A stretch of 36,323 nt of DNA from a virus: IMG/VR virus record IMGVR_UViG_3300043466_001161, positions 1 through 36,323 of that record; one strand, given 5' to 3'. The translations under genes were made by a program, and so were the position numbers. Below, piece after piece: positions 13,158 to 22,361 of this stretch. Below the pieces are notes generated by a model. It ran no database searches, was not told the origin of the DNA, and was given only the letters and a program-made list of their open reading frames with translations. How positions within the stretch are numbered: position 1 is the stretch's first letter; every line of letters starts with the position of its first letter.

Positions 13158-13448
13158 ATGGGCTTACAAAAAGGAATGACCAACAACCCGAATGGTAGAC
13201 CATTAGGGAGTCTTAATAAGAAGACACTTGAATGGGAGGAATTCGGTCGCACCTTTGTAGCTGAAGCTTTACCAAAGGTTGCTGAATTTATAAATGAGTG
13301 CATGGATTCACGCGATGAAGATTTGAAGTTTAAGGCTTCAGCACTTACGCTGGATGTACTTGAATATTTCAAACCCAAACAAGCACGTGTTACCGTAGCT
13401 GGTGACCAAAAAGCACCGGTTGTAATCAACGTGCATTCGGACTTGTAA
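13158..13448 (+). CDS. Small terminase-like DNA-binding protein
   Basis: A 96-aa protein beginning MGLQKGMTNNPNGRPLGSLN, the basic 'NNPNGRPKGS.NK' opening found in many phage small terminase or DUF5681-like proteins. A helical body follows (FVAEALPKVAEFINECM, then LKFKASALTLDVLEYFKP). It would recognise the packaging site and load the large subunit. The large subunit is encoded on the other strand about 8.5 kb away, so the usual adjacent pair is split. It could also be a non-terminase DNA-binding protein. Confidence 0.6.
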   Translation: MGLQKGMTNNPNGRPLGSLNKKTLEWEEFGRTFVAEALPKVAEFINECMDSRDEDLKFKASALTLDVLEYFKPKQARVTVAGDQKAPVVINVHSDL

Positions 13449-13482
13449 CAAAAAGGAAGCAAAAACTACAATACAACAGAGC

Positions 13483-14085
13483 ATGAAATTAAATTTTAGC
13501 ATAGCAGCTAACGCGAAGGGCATCACACTGAACCAATACATCGACTACCAGAATGCAGTCGATAAGATTGAGCAGGTTCGTGTGATTACTGGCAAGAGCA
13601 GCGAAAGTATTCGCCTGCTTCAGGTGCATGTAATTGATGAAATCATTGAAACGTTCGAAGCAGCCATTCGGTTAAGCAGTGGTGACTTTGAACGCACAGT
13701 GCGCATTGGTGCATACGAATTGGGCTTTATTCCTGATTTAAGCAGCATGTCTTTTGGCGAATACGTAGACATGGACACTGTTTGCGGTGACATATACAAA
13801 GACGGTGTGATTATGGGCGAAGCTGCTCACAAAATGATGTCTATACTATACCGCCCTATCAAAGCTAAGTTTGGAAAGTATTACGACATCGAAGCTTATG
13901 ATAGTAACGGCAAACGTAAGTATGAAGATGCCATAGGCAAATTGACTTTAGACCATGTGTTGAATACGCTGCTTTTTTTTTCGAGTTTAGAAATCGAACT
14001 ATACAACGATTCCCTCGTTTATTTGGCAAAGGAGATAACGGAGATAGTGAAGGAGATGAAGGAACAGCAACCCCTGACGGATTAG
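13483..14085 (+). CDS. Tail assembly chaperone, zero-frame product
   Basis: A 200-aa protein that I place as the short form of a gpG/gpGT-type tail chaperone, which coats the tape measure during tail assembly. The core segments RPIKAKFGKYYDIEAYD, then LTLDHVLNTLLFFSSLEIEL, match a type I recall in Bacteroidota phages. The nine-T run at 13973-13981 falls in the codons for LLFFSS. The zero frame ends at 14085, but the -1 frame stays open to 14249, giving a 255-aa extended form. The head/tail role is inferred from frameshift organisation and context. Confidence 0.65.
   Translation: MKLNFSIAANAKGITLNQYIDYQNAVDKIEQVRVITGKSSESIRLLQVHVIDEIIETFEAAIRLSSGDFERTVRIGAYELGFIPDLSSMSFGEYVDMDTVCGDIYKDGVIMGEAAHKMMSILYRPIKAKFGKYYDIEAYDSNGKRKYEDAIGKLTLDHVLNTLLFFSSLEIELYNDSLVYLAKEITEIVKEMKEQQPLTD
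13973..13981 (+). promoter_or_regulatory. T9 slippery site for -1 frameshifting
   Basis: In the zero frame the codons are CTT TTT TTT TCG. A T-TTT-TTT heptamer obeys the X-XXY-YYZ rule, so slipping back one base places ribosomes in a frame that stays open for 89 further codons. A plain transcriptional slippage at the run would have a similar effect. Confidence 0.6.
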
Positions 14086-14249
14086 GTGTGTACGGTTGGT
14101 TTCATATTATTGAATCACTTGCCGACCGGGACATCACAAAGTTTGATGCAGTGACAGAGCGAAGGTGTTATGAAGTGTTCACGCACTTAACGTATTTAGC
14201 AGACTACGTGTATGTGCAGAAAATGGAAATGAAAAAACGCAATAGATAA
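13980..14249 (+). CDS. Frameshift extension of the tail chaperone (-1 frame)
   Basis: An 89-codon open frame with no usable start of its own: it has a Gly/Asp/Glu-rich linker (KGDNGDSEGDEGTATPDG) and then a helical domain with GWFHIIESLADRDITKFDAV and YEVFTHLTYLADYVYVQK. Its stop TAA at 14247-14249 overlaps the next start as TAATG, the same junction type used at 22188 and 22361, which argues that ribosomes really travel in this frame. The fused product would be 166 + 89 = 255 aa. Confidence 0.65.
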   Translation, partial: FEFRNRTIQRFPRLFGKGDNGDSEGDEGTATPDGLGVYGWFHIIESLADRDITKFDAVTERRCYEVFTHLTYLADYVYVQKMEMKKRNR

Positions 14250-16939
14250 TGACTAGCTACAATTACAGCTATAATGTACTTATCAATAGACTTGAAGCTT
14301 TCGCTGCTGGTCACTTTTTGATTAAGCGATTCACACATGGGCAGATTGACCTTGCAGACCAATTGCAAGATGATCAATACCCATTCATGCACGTAACACC
14401 TGATACAATCACACCGATTCAGGGAGGTATGCAGTTTGGATTCCTTGTGATGTTTGCGGATATCCCACGTGACAAAGAATACAAAGCAGAATACCAGCGC
14501 GAAGTGATAAGTGATTGCATCCGTTTAGGGCAAGACTTAATAGCTGAAGTGCGCAACGGTTTGGAGTTATTCGGTTTCGATGTGCAGCTGGTCAACATTC
14601 CAACGTTTGAACCATTCATCGAAGAATACAAAAACACAGTCACCGGGATTGCTTTCACTTTGACATTAGAAGTCCCGTGGGATTGGAGCGCATGTGATAT
14701 CCCTGCTGTTTGGACAGTGGGCGGTTCATCAAGTGGTGGTAGCGGAACAGGTTACGGATTGACACTTCGCACCAATGGAGTAGATAACGCAGTTCAAAAC
14801 ATCCTTGATTTAGTAGAAGGCACCAACGTAACCATAACTGATAATGGAGATGGAAGTGTGACTATTGATGCAGCAGGTGGAGGAGGTGGAGGTGGTGAAT
14901 ATGTTAGTACCGAATACAACGCAAATCACATAACTGCATTAGGCAACCCTTATCAAATAGGTGACCGGGTATGGTATAACGGAAGTGTGTACAGGTGTAT
15001 TGCAAACAATGATGCAATCAACCCAACTAACCCGACTTATTGGACATTAGTAGCGGTTGGCTATCGCTTGCGTCAATCACCTGTTGATTGGAACGCAACA
15101 AGCGGTGACTATCAAATACTGAATAAACCAAACATTCCCGATTCACTTGATGATCTGTTGCCCGGTACAACTAAGGGGCAATTGATTCAGCGTGGTAATA
15201 CTAATTGGGAAGTGATTACTGGGCTTGCTATTGATGAATTGTTAGATGTGCAAATCACTACAATTGCAAACGGAGATACACTGATTTACGATAGCGGCAC
15301 AAATAAATTTGAGAACGTACCGCTTGCCACCGTTGCCACGACAGGCGATTATACTGACTTAATCAATCAGCCAAGTATACCAACTAACCTTGATGACTTA
15401 GCGGATGTAAACGCACCCACACCTTCAAATGGGCAGGTGCTAAGCTACAATAGCACATCAGGCGATTGGGAAGCTGTTACACCTGCTTCGGGCGGTTCGG
15501 TTACTTCGGTTGCACTTTCAATGCCTGCACCAACGAACCCTGCGTTTTCAGTTAGTGGTTCACCTGTTACAACTTCAGGAACACTTGCGGTTGCAGCCAA
15601 TGGTACAGTAGATCAATATATAGATGGAACAGGAGCACTGCGCACATTGCCTTCAACAGGTGGTGGAGGTGGGCAAATATTCTACTTCAATGGTAATGTT
15701 GCGCAACCTTCAATAGGAGGCAATGCCTACTATCAATTAGGCACTACTGCTAACACAGGACCAACAGCAAACTTCACACGTAATACTACGGGCGTACTTG
15801 CACGATTCATTACCGATGTAGGCAGTCCAAACCATCTTATCTTACCTTCAGGTGTATGGACTATTGATGTATACTTAAATGAAACAGGAGGTGGTTCAAA
15901 TAATGCTGAAATACTTGCTAAACTTTACACATACAACGGCAGCACGTTCACTTTAATTGGTACTTCACCGGTTGAACAAATTACCAATGGTAACGTAGTT
16001 GACTTGTATACATTTGGCATTTCAGTTCCAAACACCGTAACGGCTGCAACCGACCGCATACACATTGAATTCGATATTCAAAACACCAATGGTAAGACTG
16101 TAACGCTATATACGGAAAATGGTAAGATTGGTGAAGTGCATACTACCTACGCAATCGGAATCAGTTCGTTAAATGGCCTAACCGAAAGCACGCAGAATTT
16201 CGCAGTAGGCACATCAGGTACTGACTTTGGAATAAGCAGCGTAGGCAGCACACATACATTCAACCTGCCAACAGCAAGCGCAGCAAATCGTGGTGCATTG
16301 AGCAGTGGGGATTGGAATACGTTTAATGGTAAAGCCAATCTTGCTTCGCCTGCATTTACGGGAACACCAACGGCTCCAACGGCATCATCGGGAGATAATA
16401 GCACTACAATAGCCACCACAGCATTCGTTCAAAGCACCATATCTGGAGGCGCGGCTGTCCCTGCCTACACGATGAAGGCTAACAATACTGGCGCATCTGC
16501 GATTGCAGCCGACCAGGTATTTAGATTTAATGGTTGGCAAACGTTTAATACCACGTTAAACCCAATCACGTATGGCACGCCACCAACAATACCTGTTGGT
16601 GCTGGCACTTTTCTATACAATTGGACAAGGATAGGTAACACGGTAAACTTCACTTTTTACTTTGCGTTGACAACGGGTATAAACTTAACCACTTCATCTA
16701 CTCAGTTCACTTGGACTTTGCCAAGCGATATGCCCACACCCTTCACTCCAACGGGTATAAGCGGTTCAAACTTTATACACCGTATATTCATGACTGCTGG
16801 TAACGGTTTAGGGGCTACAGGTATACAAGCCACAATGAGTGGCGGACTGCAAGTTGGGTCTACCTTTATGTTTACCGCTCACACCACAGTTTCGGGAATA
16901 AGATTATTTTCAATTACATCAACATACTTTACTTCTTAA
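14249..16939 (+). CDS. Tail-terminator-like domain fused to a long fiber protein
   Basis: Residues 1-150 form a domain I associate with Bacteroidota tail proteins, marked by YPFMHVTPDTITPIQGGMQF, FGFLVMFADIPRDKEYK and TFEPFIEEYKNTVTGIAFTL, ending VPWDWSACDIP. After Gly/Ser-rich linkers comes a long fiber: a chitin-binding-like NPYQIGDRVWYNGSVYRCI (about 228-246), two imperfect repeats (GDYQILNKPNIP and GDYTDLINQPSIPTNLDDLA), and a T4-fiber-like PAFTGTPTAPTASSGDNSTT, then Ser/Thr/Gly-rich C-terminal sheets. It probably makes a tail tip or side fiber that meets the host surface. Confidence 0.75.
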   Translation: MTSYNYSYNVLINRLEAFAAGHFLIKRFTHGQIDLADQLQDDQYPFMHVTPDTITPIQGGMQFGFLVMFADIPRDKEYKAEYQREVISDCIRLGQDLIAEVRNGLELFGFDVQLVNIPTFEPFIEEYKNTVTGIAFTLTLEVPWDWSACDIPAVWTVGGSSSGGSGTGYGLTLRTNGVDNAVQNILDLVEGTNVTITDNGDGSVTIDAAGGGGGGGEYVSTEYNANHITALGNPYQIGDRVWYNGSVYRCIANNDAINPTNPTYWTLVAVGYRLRQSPVDWNATSGDYQILNKPNIPDSLDDLLPGTTKGQLIQRGNTNWEVITGLAIDELLDVQITTIANGDTLIYDSGTNKFENVPLATVATTGDYTDLINQPSIPTNLDDLADVNAPTPSNGQVLSYNSTSGDWEAVTPASGGSVTSVALSMPAPTNPAFSVSGSPVTTSGTLAVAANGTVDQYIDGTGALRTLPSTGGGGGQIFYFNGNVAQPSIGGNAYYQLGTTANTGPTANFTRNTTGVLARFITDVGSPNHLILPSGVWTIDVYLNETGGGSNNAEILAKLYTYNGSTFTLIGTSPVEQITNGNVVDLYTFGISVPNTVTAATDRIHIEFDIQNTNGKTVTLYTENGKIGEVHTTYAIGISSLNGLTESTQNFAVGTSGTDFGISSVGSTHTFNLPTASAANRGALSSGDWNTFNGKANLASPAFTGTPTAPTASSGDNSTTIATTAFVQSTISGGAAVPAYTMKANNTGASAIAADQVFRFNGWQTFNTTLNPITYGTPPTIPVGAGTFLYNWTRIGNTVNFTFYFALTTGINLTTSSTQFTWTLPSDMPTPFTPTGISGSNFIHRIFMTAGNGLGATGIQATMSGGLQVGSTFMFTAHTTVSGIRLFSITSTYFTS

Positions 16940-16941
16940 TC

Positions 16942-17175
16942 ATGATTACAGCAATTCTACCAACCCCATTGACTTACTTTAATACTACACTTACCAAACT
17001 TAAGTGGACAATGACTTACCCGGATAACGTGGCTTATTATCAACTAACCACATCCGATGATTTGATATTAAAGGATGGTCAGTGTTTTATTGATGATACA
17101 ACAGTTCAATCATGGGGAGCAGATGATTCAATTATTACAGATGCAATTATCAATATAGCCCCCTGGAATGTCTAA
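16942..17175 (+). CDS. Hypothetical 77-aa structural-region protein
   Basis: Beta-rich, starting MITAILPTPLTYFNTTLTKL and ending NIAPWNV. The pattern of short strands and the position between a fiber gene and a head-tail/tail completion gene suggest a minor tail protein. It overlaps the next start by one base. No family is recognised. Confidence 0.68.
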   Translation: MITAILPTPLTYFNTTLTKLKWTMTYPDNVAYYQLTTSDDLILKDGQCFIDDTTVQSWGADDSIITDAIINIAPWNV

Positions 17176-17702
17176 TGGCAAGTGAGTTTGAGCAAATACT
17201 AAATGAATACGCAGAAACAGTCGTTGAGCGTGCGCAATCAAACCTGCGTATCAAACGTCGCGTGCGTGGTAAGATAGTGAATCGTGTTGCTTCGGGTAAC
17301 TTGCTTCGCTCTTTGAATTACAAGCTGCGAATTCGTTATGGCAAACCAACCATCGACTTTACTGTCAAAGGCGATGCTGGTAAGTATGCAGATGTAATAG
17401 AGTTTGGCCGCAAACCTTATCCGGGTGATCCAACGAAACGCCCACCATACGAAGACATCATGAAGTGGATTCGAATGAAACCATTGAAGCTTCGCAACAA
17501 ACAGGGCGCATTCATTAAGTCTACTGAAAGTGCAATCAAAAGTGCGGCTATTGCTATATCAAAAAGCATAGGTGCAAAAGGTATTCAAGGCATTAACTAT
17601 TATCAGGAAGCAATAGACGATACATGGGACGATTACAAGGATAAGCTAATGAATGCTTACATAAAAGACATTGAACAAAGATTACTATTAAACAAAAGAT
17701 AG
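17175..17702 (+). CDS. HK97 gp10-like tail/head-closure protein
   Basis: A basic 175-aa protein. The segment KYADVIEFGRKPYPGDPTKRPPYEDIMKW (about residues 71-99) is the hallmark 'YA..IEFG..P…PP…I..W' pattern of HK97-gp10-type tail completion proteins, followed by a helical C-terminus. It would join or finish the tail at the neck. It is tightly packed between tail genes, and its neighbour begins right after its stop. Confidence 0.78.
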   Translation: MASEFEQILNEYAETVVERAQSNLRIKRRVRGKIVNRVASGNLLRSLNYKLRIRYGKPTIDFTVKGDAGKYADVIEFGRKPYPGDPTKRPPYEDIMKWIRMKPLKLRNKQGAFIKSTESAIKSAAIAISKSIGAKGIQGINYYQEAIDDTWDDYKDKLMNAYIKDIEQRLLLNKR

Positions 17703-18992
17703 ATGGCATTAACAATCGTAGATGAACCCTTCAACTGGGTAGTGCGTGGTCAAAAGATTATGCTGATTGCATCGAGCACAGAAACTGCACAGCTGGGCTT
17801 TCGTTATGGCTTGAATATAACTGTTGATGCTAAGACGTACACGTTTTATTTGTCACCTGCTCCTGATAACAACATGTACTTTGACATTTCACCACTTGTC
17901 GATGATTTGCGTAACCAGCAGCAACACTTTGCTACCGATAATACAGTAGACGATTTGAGCAAGTATGCATTGAGTGCAGCTATTACTGAATGGTGGTTGG
18001 TTGGTGGTGTGCTCACAGAGAATGAAGGCAGCGAAGTAACTATGAGTGGGCGCATTGTCATCAATGGTTACTATCAAGTGTTCGATGGCTACAAGCCAAA
18101 CCCTGAAGTGGGTGTTGATGACATCAAGTACGTACTTCAGTTCAGTCTTAACTACGGCATGAGCGACCGAAAGTACGGCACACATTCGTGGTATTTAGCA
18201 CCATCATGGGGAGCAGGAAGCCCGATAACTCAAAACATCATTTGGATTCCTTCATACGAAACGGACTATGGAACGTTAAGCATACCGGGTAATGCCAGCT
18301 ACATGTATAACAACCTTGTAGACAATGTGCGCATTGTGTTGTATAAAGCAAATGGATCAACATTTACCGAAACGCTATCGTTGAATGCATACGATATTGA
18401 AGCTTTGCCTGTTTATCCAGCTAACATGAATGATTGGACTGGTGCATGGTCAATTAAACCAAATGAAAACGACAATCCCGGTTGGCGTTTTTACGAAGTG
18501 TTTGCCCGTACAGTCAACACGCAATCAAGTATAAAGTATCGCTTCTATAATGCAGCTTATTATGGGCAGAAAGATTGTCACAATGATGTGATTCGTTTAG
18601 GATGGGTGAACAGTCGTGGTGGTTGGGACTACTTTAACTTTATCAAGAAGTCCGAAATGAATGATGAGATTGAGCGTAAAAAATACCGAAAGGTGTTGTT
18701 CAATAGCACAAGCAGCGTGTTCAGCAAAGATGATCGTGGACTGTATGAGCGCAGGAACTTAGTGCAGCAAGTCTTGACAGTGACCAGCGACTTCATTCAG
18801 GAAGGTGAATTCTTATTCCTTCGCTCATTGCTTGTGAGCAATCAGGTTGTATGGATAACACAGCGCAACGGTGAGAACATTGCGCTTCCTGTGAACTTAG
18901 ACGATACTACTTATACCGAACGTAAGACACGTGACGGCAAGCTTTACAACCTATCTTTAAAAGTAAGAATGGCAAACGAATACTGGACATAA
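17703..18992 (+). CDS. Putative tail/baseplate protein, 429 aa
   Basis: Starts MALTIVDEPFNWVVRGQKIM; an early strand-rich domain contains YTFYLSPAPDNNMYFDISPL (about residues 47-66), a pattern I link to tail proteins of Bacteroidota phages. Later segments include AAYYGQKDCHNDVIRLGWVN and GGWDYFNFIKKSEMN, and a C-terminal TERKTRDGKLYNLSLKVRMA typical of adhesive beta domains. No enzyme motif is seen. It lies between the closure protein and the 1064-aa tail protein. Confidence 0.7.
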   Translation: MALTIVDEPFNWVVRGQKIMLIASSTETAQLGFRYGLNITVDAKTYTFYLSPAPDNNMYFDISPLVDDLRNQQQHFATDNTVDDLSKYALSAAITEWWLVGGVLTENEGSEVTMSGRIVINGYYQVFDGYKPNPEVGVDDIKYVLQFSLNYGMSDRKYGTHSWYLAPSWGAGSPITQNIIWIPSYETDYGTLSIPGNASYMYNNLVDNVRIVLYKANGSTFTETLSLNAYDIEALPVYPANMNDWTGAWSIKPNENDNPGWRFYEVFARTVNTQSSIKYRFYNAAYYGQKDCHNDVIRLGWVNSRGGWDYFNFIKKSEMNDEIERKKYRKVLFNSTSSVFSKDDRGLYERRNLVQQVLTVTSDFIQEGEFLFLRSLLVSNQVVWITQRNGENIALPVNLDDTTYTERKTRDGKLYNLSLKVRMANEYWT

Positions 18993-18993
18993 C

Positions 18994-21900
18994 ATGAACG
19001 GAGAAGTACAATTAATAGTAAGAATACCCGGTACAGCACCAAGTGGTATAGTGACAGCTACCGAATCAGGTGTACTAGATGTAACTGTAAACCCTCAAGT
19101 TGCCTTCAGTTATCCAAATGACATGAGCTCATATGTTGGCGGATACGTACAAATAGAAAGTTTAGTGTATGGTGATTTGGGTACGTACTTTATTCAAAGT
19201 GTTGCATTAGATAATCCAGCATATGCATATATAAGTCCCACTAACACACAAATCTTTAGTGATGTTCCTTTCAACTTTGCGATAGATAATTATGACTTAC
19301 CTAATTTTAATTACATGGAGGCAGTGCCTTCGTCAACAGAATACTATTTAGATTTATTCGAAAACGAAAGCATATCGCAGAACTGGAAGTTTCAAGATTT
19401 ATCCAACTTTACAGCGCAAGGTGCGTTTAGTCGTGAGTTTAGAATACCGATGTCCGATAACAACACCAAAGCTATCGGTCCGTTATTCGATACCAACTCC
19501 GAACAAGGTGCGGAAAACTATTTCTTCTACAAACTACCTGCTGAAATCCGTGTAGATACGCTACCGATTGCAACCGGTTATCTGCGTGTGCGCAAGGTGT
19601 ACAAGCAAATGAATCGCATCAATGAAGTAGAGGTAGCCTTCTATGCTGAAACGCCTGACTTAGTGCGCACCATTGGGGAAAAGAAGCTCAGTGATATTGC
19701 TGCGCTTGCTGATTTGAATGAAGTGGTTAACTATGCCAACGTAACAACGGAAACAGCTGATAGGATTTGGTCGCTTTGTGACAGAGCGCAAAAATGGAGC
19801 AATGATGGATCAGTAGGTTCACGCCCTATATATGATGAAAATAATCCTGTTTATCCTGCAGATTTAACACCGGCAGTTAGTTGGTGGTATCTGCTACGCA
19901 ATATTGTAATTGAAGCAGGCTTTGACCTTGTGGCATCTTCACTTGAGAATATCATTGAAGATTACTACATGCCATTTTGCAACACAGCACAGATTCAAAA
20001 TATTAGTGTATCAAATAGATTCTTCTTCAGCGTTTACAATACGGCAAATCAAGTAGTCGGAGTTAGTAATACAGTATATGCATCAGACGCTGAGATATTT
20101 GATAACAATAATGACTTTGATAATTCCACCTATACGTATACGGTTCCAGTTACAGGACAATATACCTTTCGCGTGTATTTGAAAGTTAATGTAGCGTTGA
20201 GTGCTGCTAACTTTATTTCAAATCTAATCATTAATGGAGTTTATCAATTTGTACAATCAAATATGATTTTTCCAAATCCAGATGGTAATACAATAGAATT
20301 TTTAGTTACTCGCACATTAAGTGTTGGAGATACTGTGCAATATGATGTTAGATCACAGGGTTTGCCATTTAATTCTACGATATTGGCCAGTACCGGTGCA
20401 AATGACGAAAGCAGGTTTGAACTTGTAAGTGCAAATCTATTCTATGGCGAAACTATAAACTATGCAGTTAATGCGCCCGATATGCGACAGATTGATTTTG
20501 TCAATGACGTAATCAAGATGCATAACTGCGCTATTGTGCCAAGTCGAACCGTACCGAATCGCATTGCAATCGTGCCACAAAACAACTATTTAGGCACAGG
20601 CGATGTAGTAGACTGGACAAGCAAGCTTGATGTATCAAAAGATGTTGTAATAAGTAGTACAGTTGATATTCAAAAAGCAACGTTTCAATTTACCTACACT
20701 GCAGGTGAAGACGCATACAGCAAATTGTATAAAGATAACAATCGTGTCTACGGTGATTTTAAAGCTGAAGGCTATACTATCAATCCATCAACTGCGCCAA
20801 GTGACTTTGCAATAGGCGAACAAAAGGTTACACTTGTAACACGCAGCACACCAGCTGCACTTGTACCGAATACAGGTACACCAATTGCATGTTTCTATAA
20901 TGAGCAGCTTGAGTTTAACGCACCCGGTCCACGTGCTTTGTTTTATGCTGGCATTGCAAATATAAATTTATATAATGATGTAAGTGGTAATGCATCCTCA
21001 GCGACATTAGTGCCAATACTAAATCATTACAGTGATGCATACCCAAATTTCGACGATTTCGATTTGAATTGGGCACCCGAAGTGCCTCCCCATGTTGTTA
21101 CGGTTACTACAAATCCATACAACAATTTATTCAACACGTATTGGCGCAATTACATGAATGAGCTTTACTCGCCTGAGGGTAGAATAATGGAAGCATTCTT
21201 TGCGCTTGATTTAAAGGATATACTTACGTTCAGCTTTGCAGATAAAATTTGGATACAAGATAGCTATTGGCGCATCCTTGAAATTAGCGATTATAAAGTA
21301 GGATTGCAGGAAAGCACAAAGGTTAAGCTTATTAAATTCTTAGATCAAATTAATGACTGCGCATCTACACCTGTAGGTGTTACCACCAATGGCGAAGTTG
21401 AATTCGAAACCGGAGGTGAATCAGTAGAGCCGACTGAAGATTGCTGTTCACGTTACGGCTACTTTTGGGATGAAGTTGATGGTGTATGCTGGGCATTTAA
21501 TAACGGTGGTCAGTTTCGAAATTCAATAGTAGCCAATCAAAGTGATGTGTCTACTAATCCTGAGTTGCAATCCTTGAATGGCATTCTATTCTCAGTTTTA
21601 AATGGTGAAAAAATCGCTATTGAACAGAGTAATTCAAACATGCTTGCAGTCGGTACTAACTTAGAATTGACAAAAGATGTAGGAGGTAGCAACATGCTTG
21701 GCAAAAACGTAACAACCAATCTACCCGGATTGCACGTAGGCGGTGGATATCGCAATGGTTTAAGCACTGCACCTTATTATGGATGGGCGCAGTTTGGATT
21801 CTTCGTACTTCAAAAACAATTTTCACCTAGTGCCTCAGGCGATGTATTCAATTTCGATATAGAAGGAGTACCGGGTGAATACATAGATATTGAAGATGAT

Positions 21901-22188
21901 ACTATTTGGAGCTGCACATTAAATTTAAATATTCGCGATGCTGTAGGTGTAAACGAAACATCGCTACATCACTTTACACTTGAAAAAACAGGAGGTTCGG
22001 CATCTGCCAGTGCTGTTAGTACATTGAATACGATAGGAGCAATCGGTTCATATGTCTTCACTTTAGGCATAGACACAACTACTAACACAGCAGAGCACAG
22101 AATTAACCTAACAATTACAGGTGGAACGTATCCAGCTACGTTTGTAGCTGGTGCTACTTTACAATACCAACAATTAAAATTCGCATAA
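18994..22188 (+). CDS. Large tail protein with receptor-binding-like C-terminus
   Basis: At 1064 aa the second longest product in the tail block. The N-terminal third contains LDLFENESISQNWKFQDLSN and FTAQGAFSREFRIPMSDNN, a signature of large Bacteroidota phage tail proteins. The middle is beta-rich. A Cys motif DCCSRYGYFWDEVDGVCWAF starts the C-terminal ~220 residues, a separate beta-sandwich-like part that could bind a host receptor or oligomerise. Role in the tail tip is inferred. Its stop overlaps the next start as TAATG. Confidence 0.75.
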   Translation: MNGEVQLIVRIPGTAPSGIVTATESGVLDVTVNPQVAFSYPNDMSSYVGGYVQIESLVYGDLGTYFIQSVALDNPAYAYISPTNTQIFSDVPFNFAIDNYDLPNFNYMEAVPSSTEYYLDLFENESISQNWKFQDLSNFTAQGAFSREFRIPMSDNNTKAIGPLFDTNSEQGAENYFFYKLPAEIRVDTLPIATGYLRVRKVYKQMNRINEVEVAFYAETPDLVRTIGEKKLSDIAALADLNEVVNYANVTTETADRIWSLCDRAQKWSNDGSVGSRPIYDENNPVYPADLTPAVSWWYLLRNIVIEAGFDLVASSLENIIEDYYMPFCNTAQIQNISVSNRFFFSVYNTANQVVGVSNTVYASDAEIFDNNNDFDNSTYTYTVPVTGQYTFRVYLKVNVALSAANFISNLIINGVYQFVQSNMIFPNPDGNTIEFLVTRTLSVGDTVQYDVRSQGLPFNSTILASTGANDESRFELVSANLFYGETINYAVNAPDMRQIDFVNDVIKMHNCAIVPSRTVPNRIAIVPQNNYLGTGDVVDWTSKLDVSKDVVISSTVDIQKATFQFTYTAGEDAYSKLYKDNNRVYGDFKAEGYTINPSTAPSDFAIGEQKVTLVTRSTPAALVPNTGTPIACFYNEQLEFNAPGPRALFYAGIANINLYNDVSGNASSATLVPILNHYSDAYPNFDDFDLNWAPEVPPHVVTVTTNPYNNLFNTYWRNYMNELYSPEGRIMEAFFALDLKDILTFSFADKIWIQDSYWRILEISDYKVGLQESTKVKLIKFLDQINDCASTPVGVTTNGEVEFETGGESVEPTEDCCSRYGYFWDEVDGVCWAFNNGGQFRNSIVANQSDVSTNPELQSLNGILFSVLNGEKIAIEQSNSNMLAVGTNLELTKDVGGSNMLGKNVTTNLPGLHVGGGYRNGLSTAPYYGWAQFGFFVLQKQFSPSASGDVFNFDIEGVPGEYIDIEDDTIWSCTLNLNIRDAVGVNETSLHHFTLEKTGGSASASAVSTLNTIGAIGSYVFTLGIDTTTNTAEHRINLTITGGTYPATFVAGATLQYQQLKFA

Positions 22189-22361
22189 TGGACTCAATCA
22201 AAAACTCAATGCGCTATTTACAGCTCGGCATCGCAACAAAGAAGCAACACAACTACTCGCTACGCAAATGGCAGCGTGTATTGTGGTATGTTACGCTGTA
22301 TACATGGCGCATGTTGATAGGGCTAAGTGTTATTTTTTTAATCTATAAACTCATCTACTAA
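22188..22361 (+). CDS. 57-aa membrane-segment protein before the tape measure
   Basis: Begins MDSIKNSMRYLQLGIATKKQ, is basic through residue 35, and ends with one hydrophobic helix (WRMLIGLSVIFLIYKLIY). It starts in a TAATG overlap with the tail gene and stops in a TAATG overlap with the tape measure gene, so it is almost certainly translated. A membrane-seeking peptide next to the tape measure could help DNA entry, but there is no direct evidence. Confidence 0.65.
   Translation: MDSIKNSMRYLQLGIATKKQHNYSLRKWQRVLWYVTLYTWRMLIGLSVIFLIYKLIY

Noticed and set aside
12874-13541. Minus-strand frames opposite the Cys-rich and small terminase-like genes
   Set aside because: Antisense shadows with unlikely, Cys/Ser/Leu-rich peptides and no start context.
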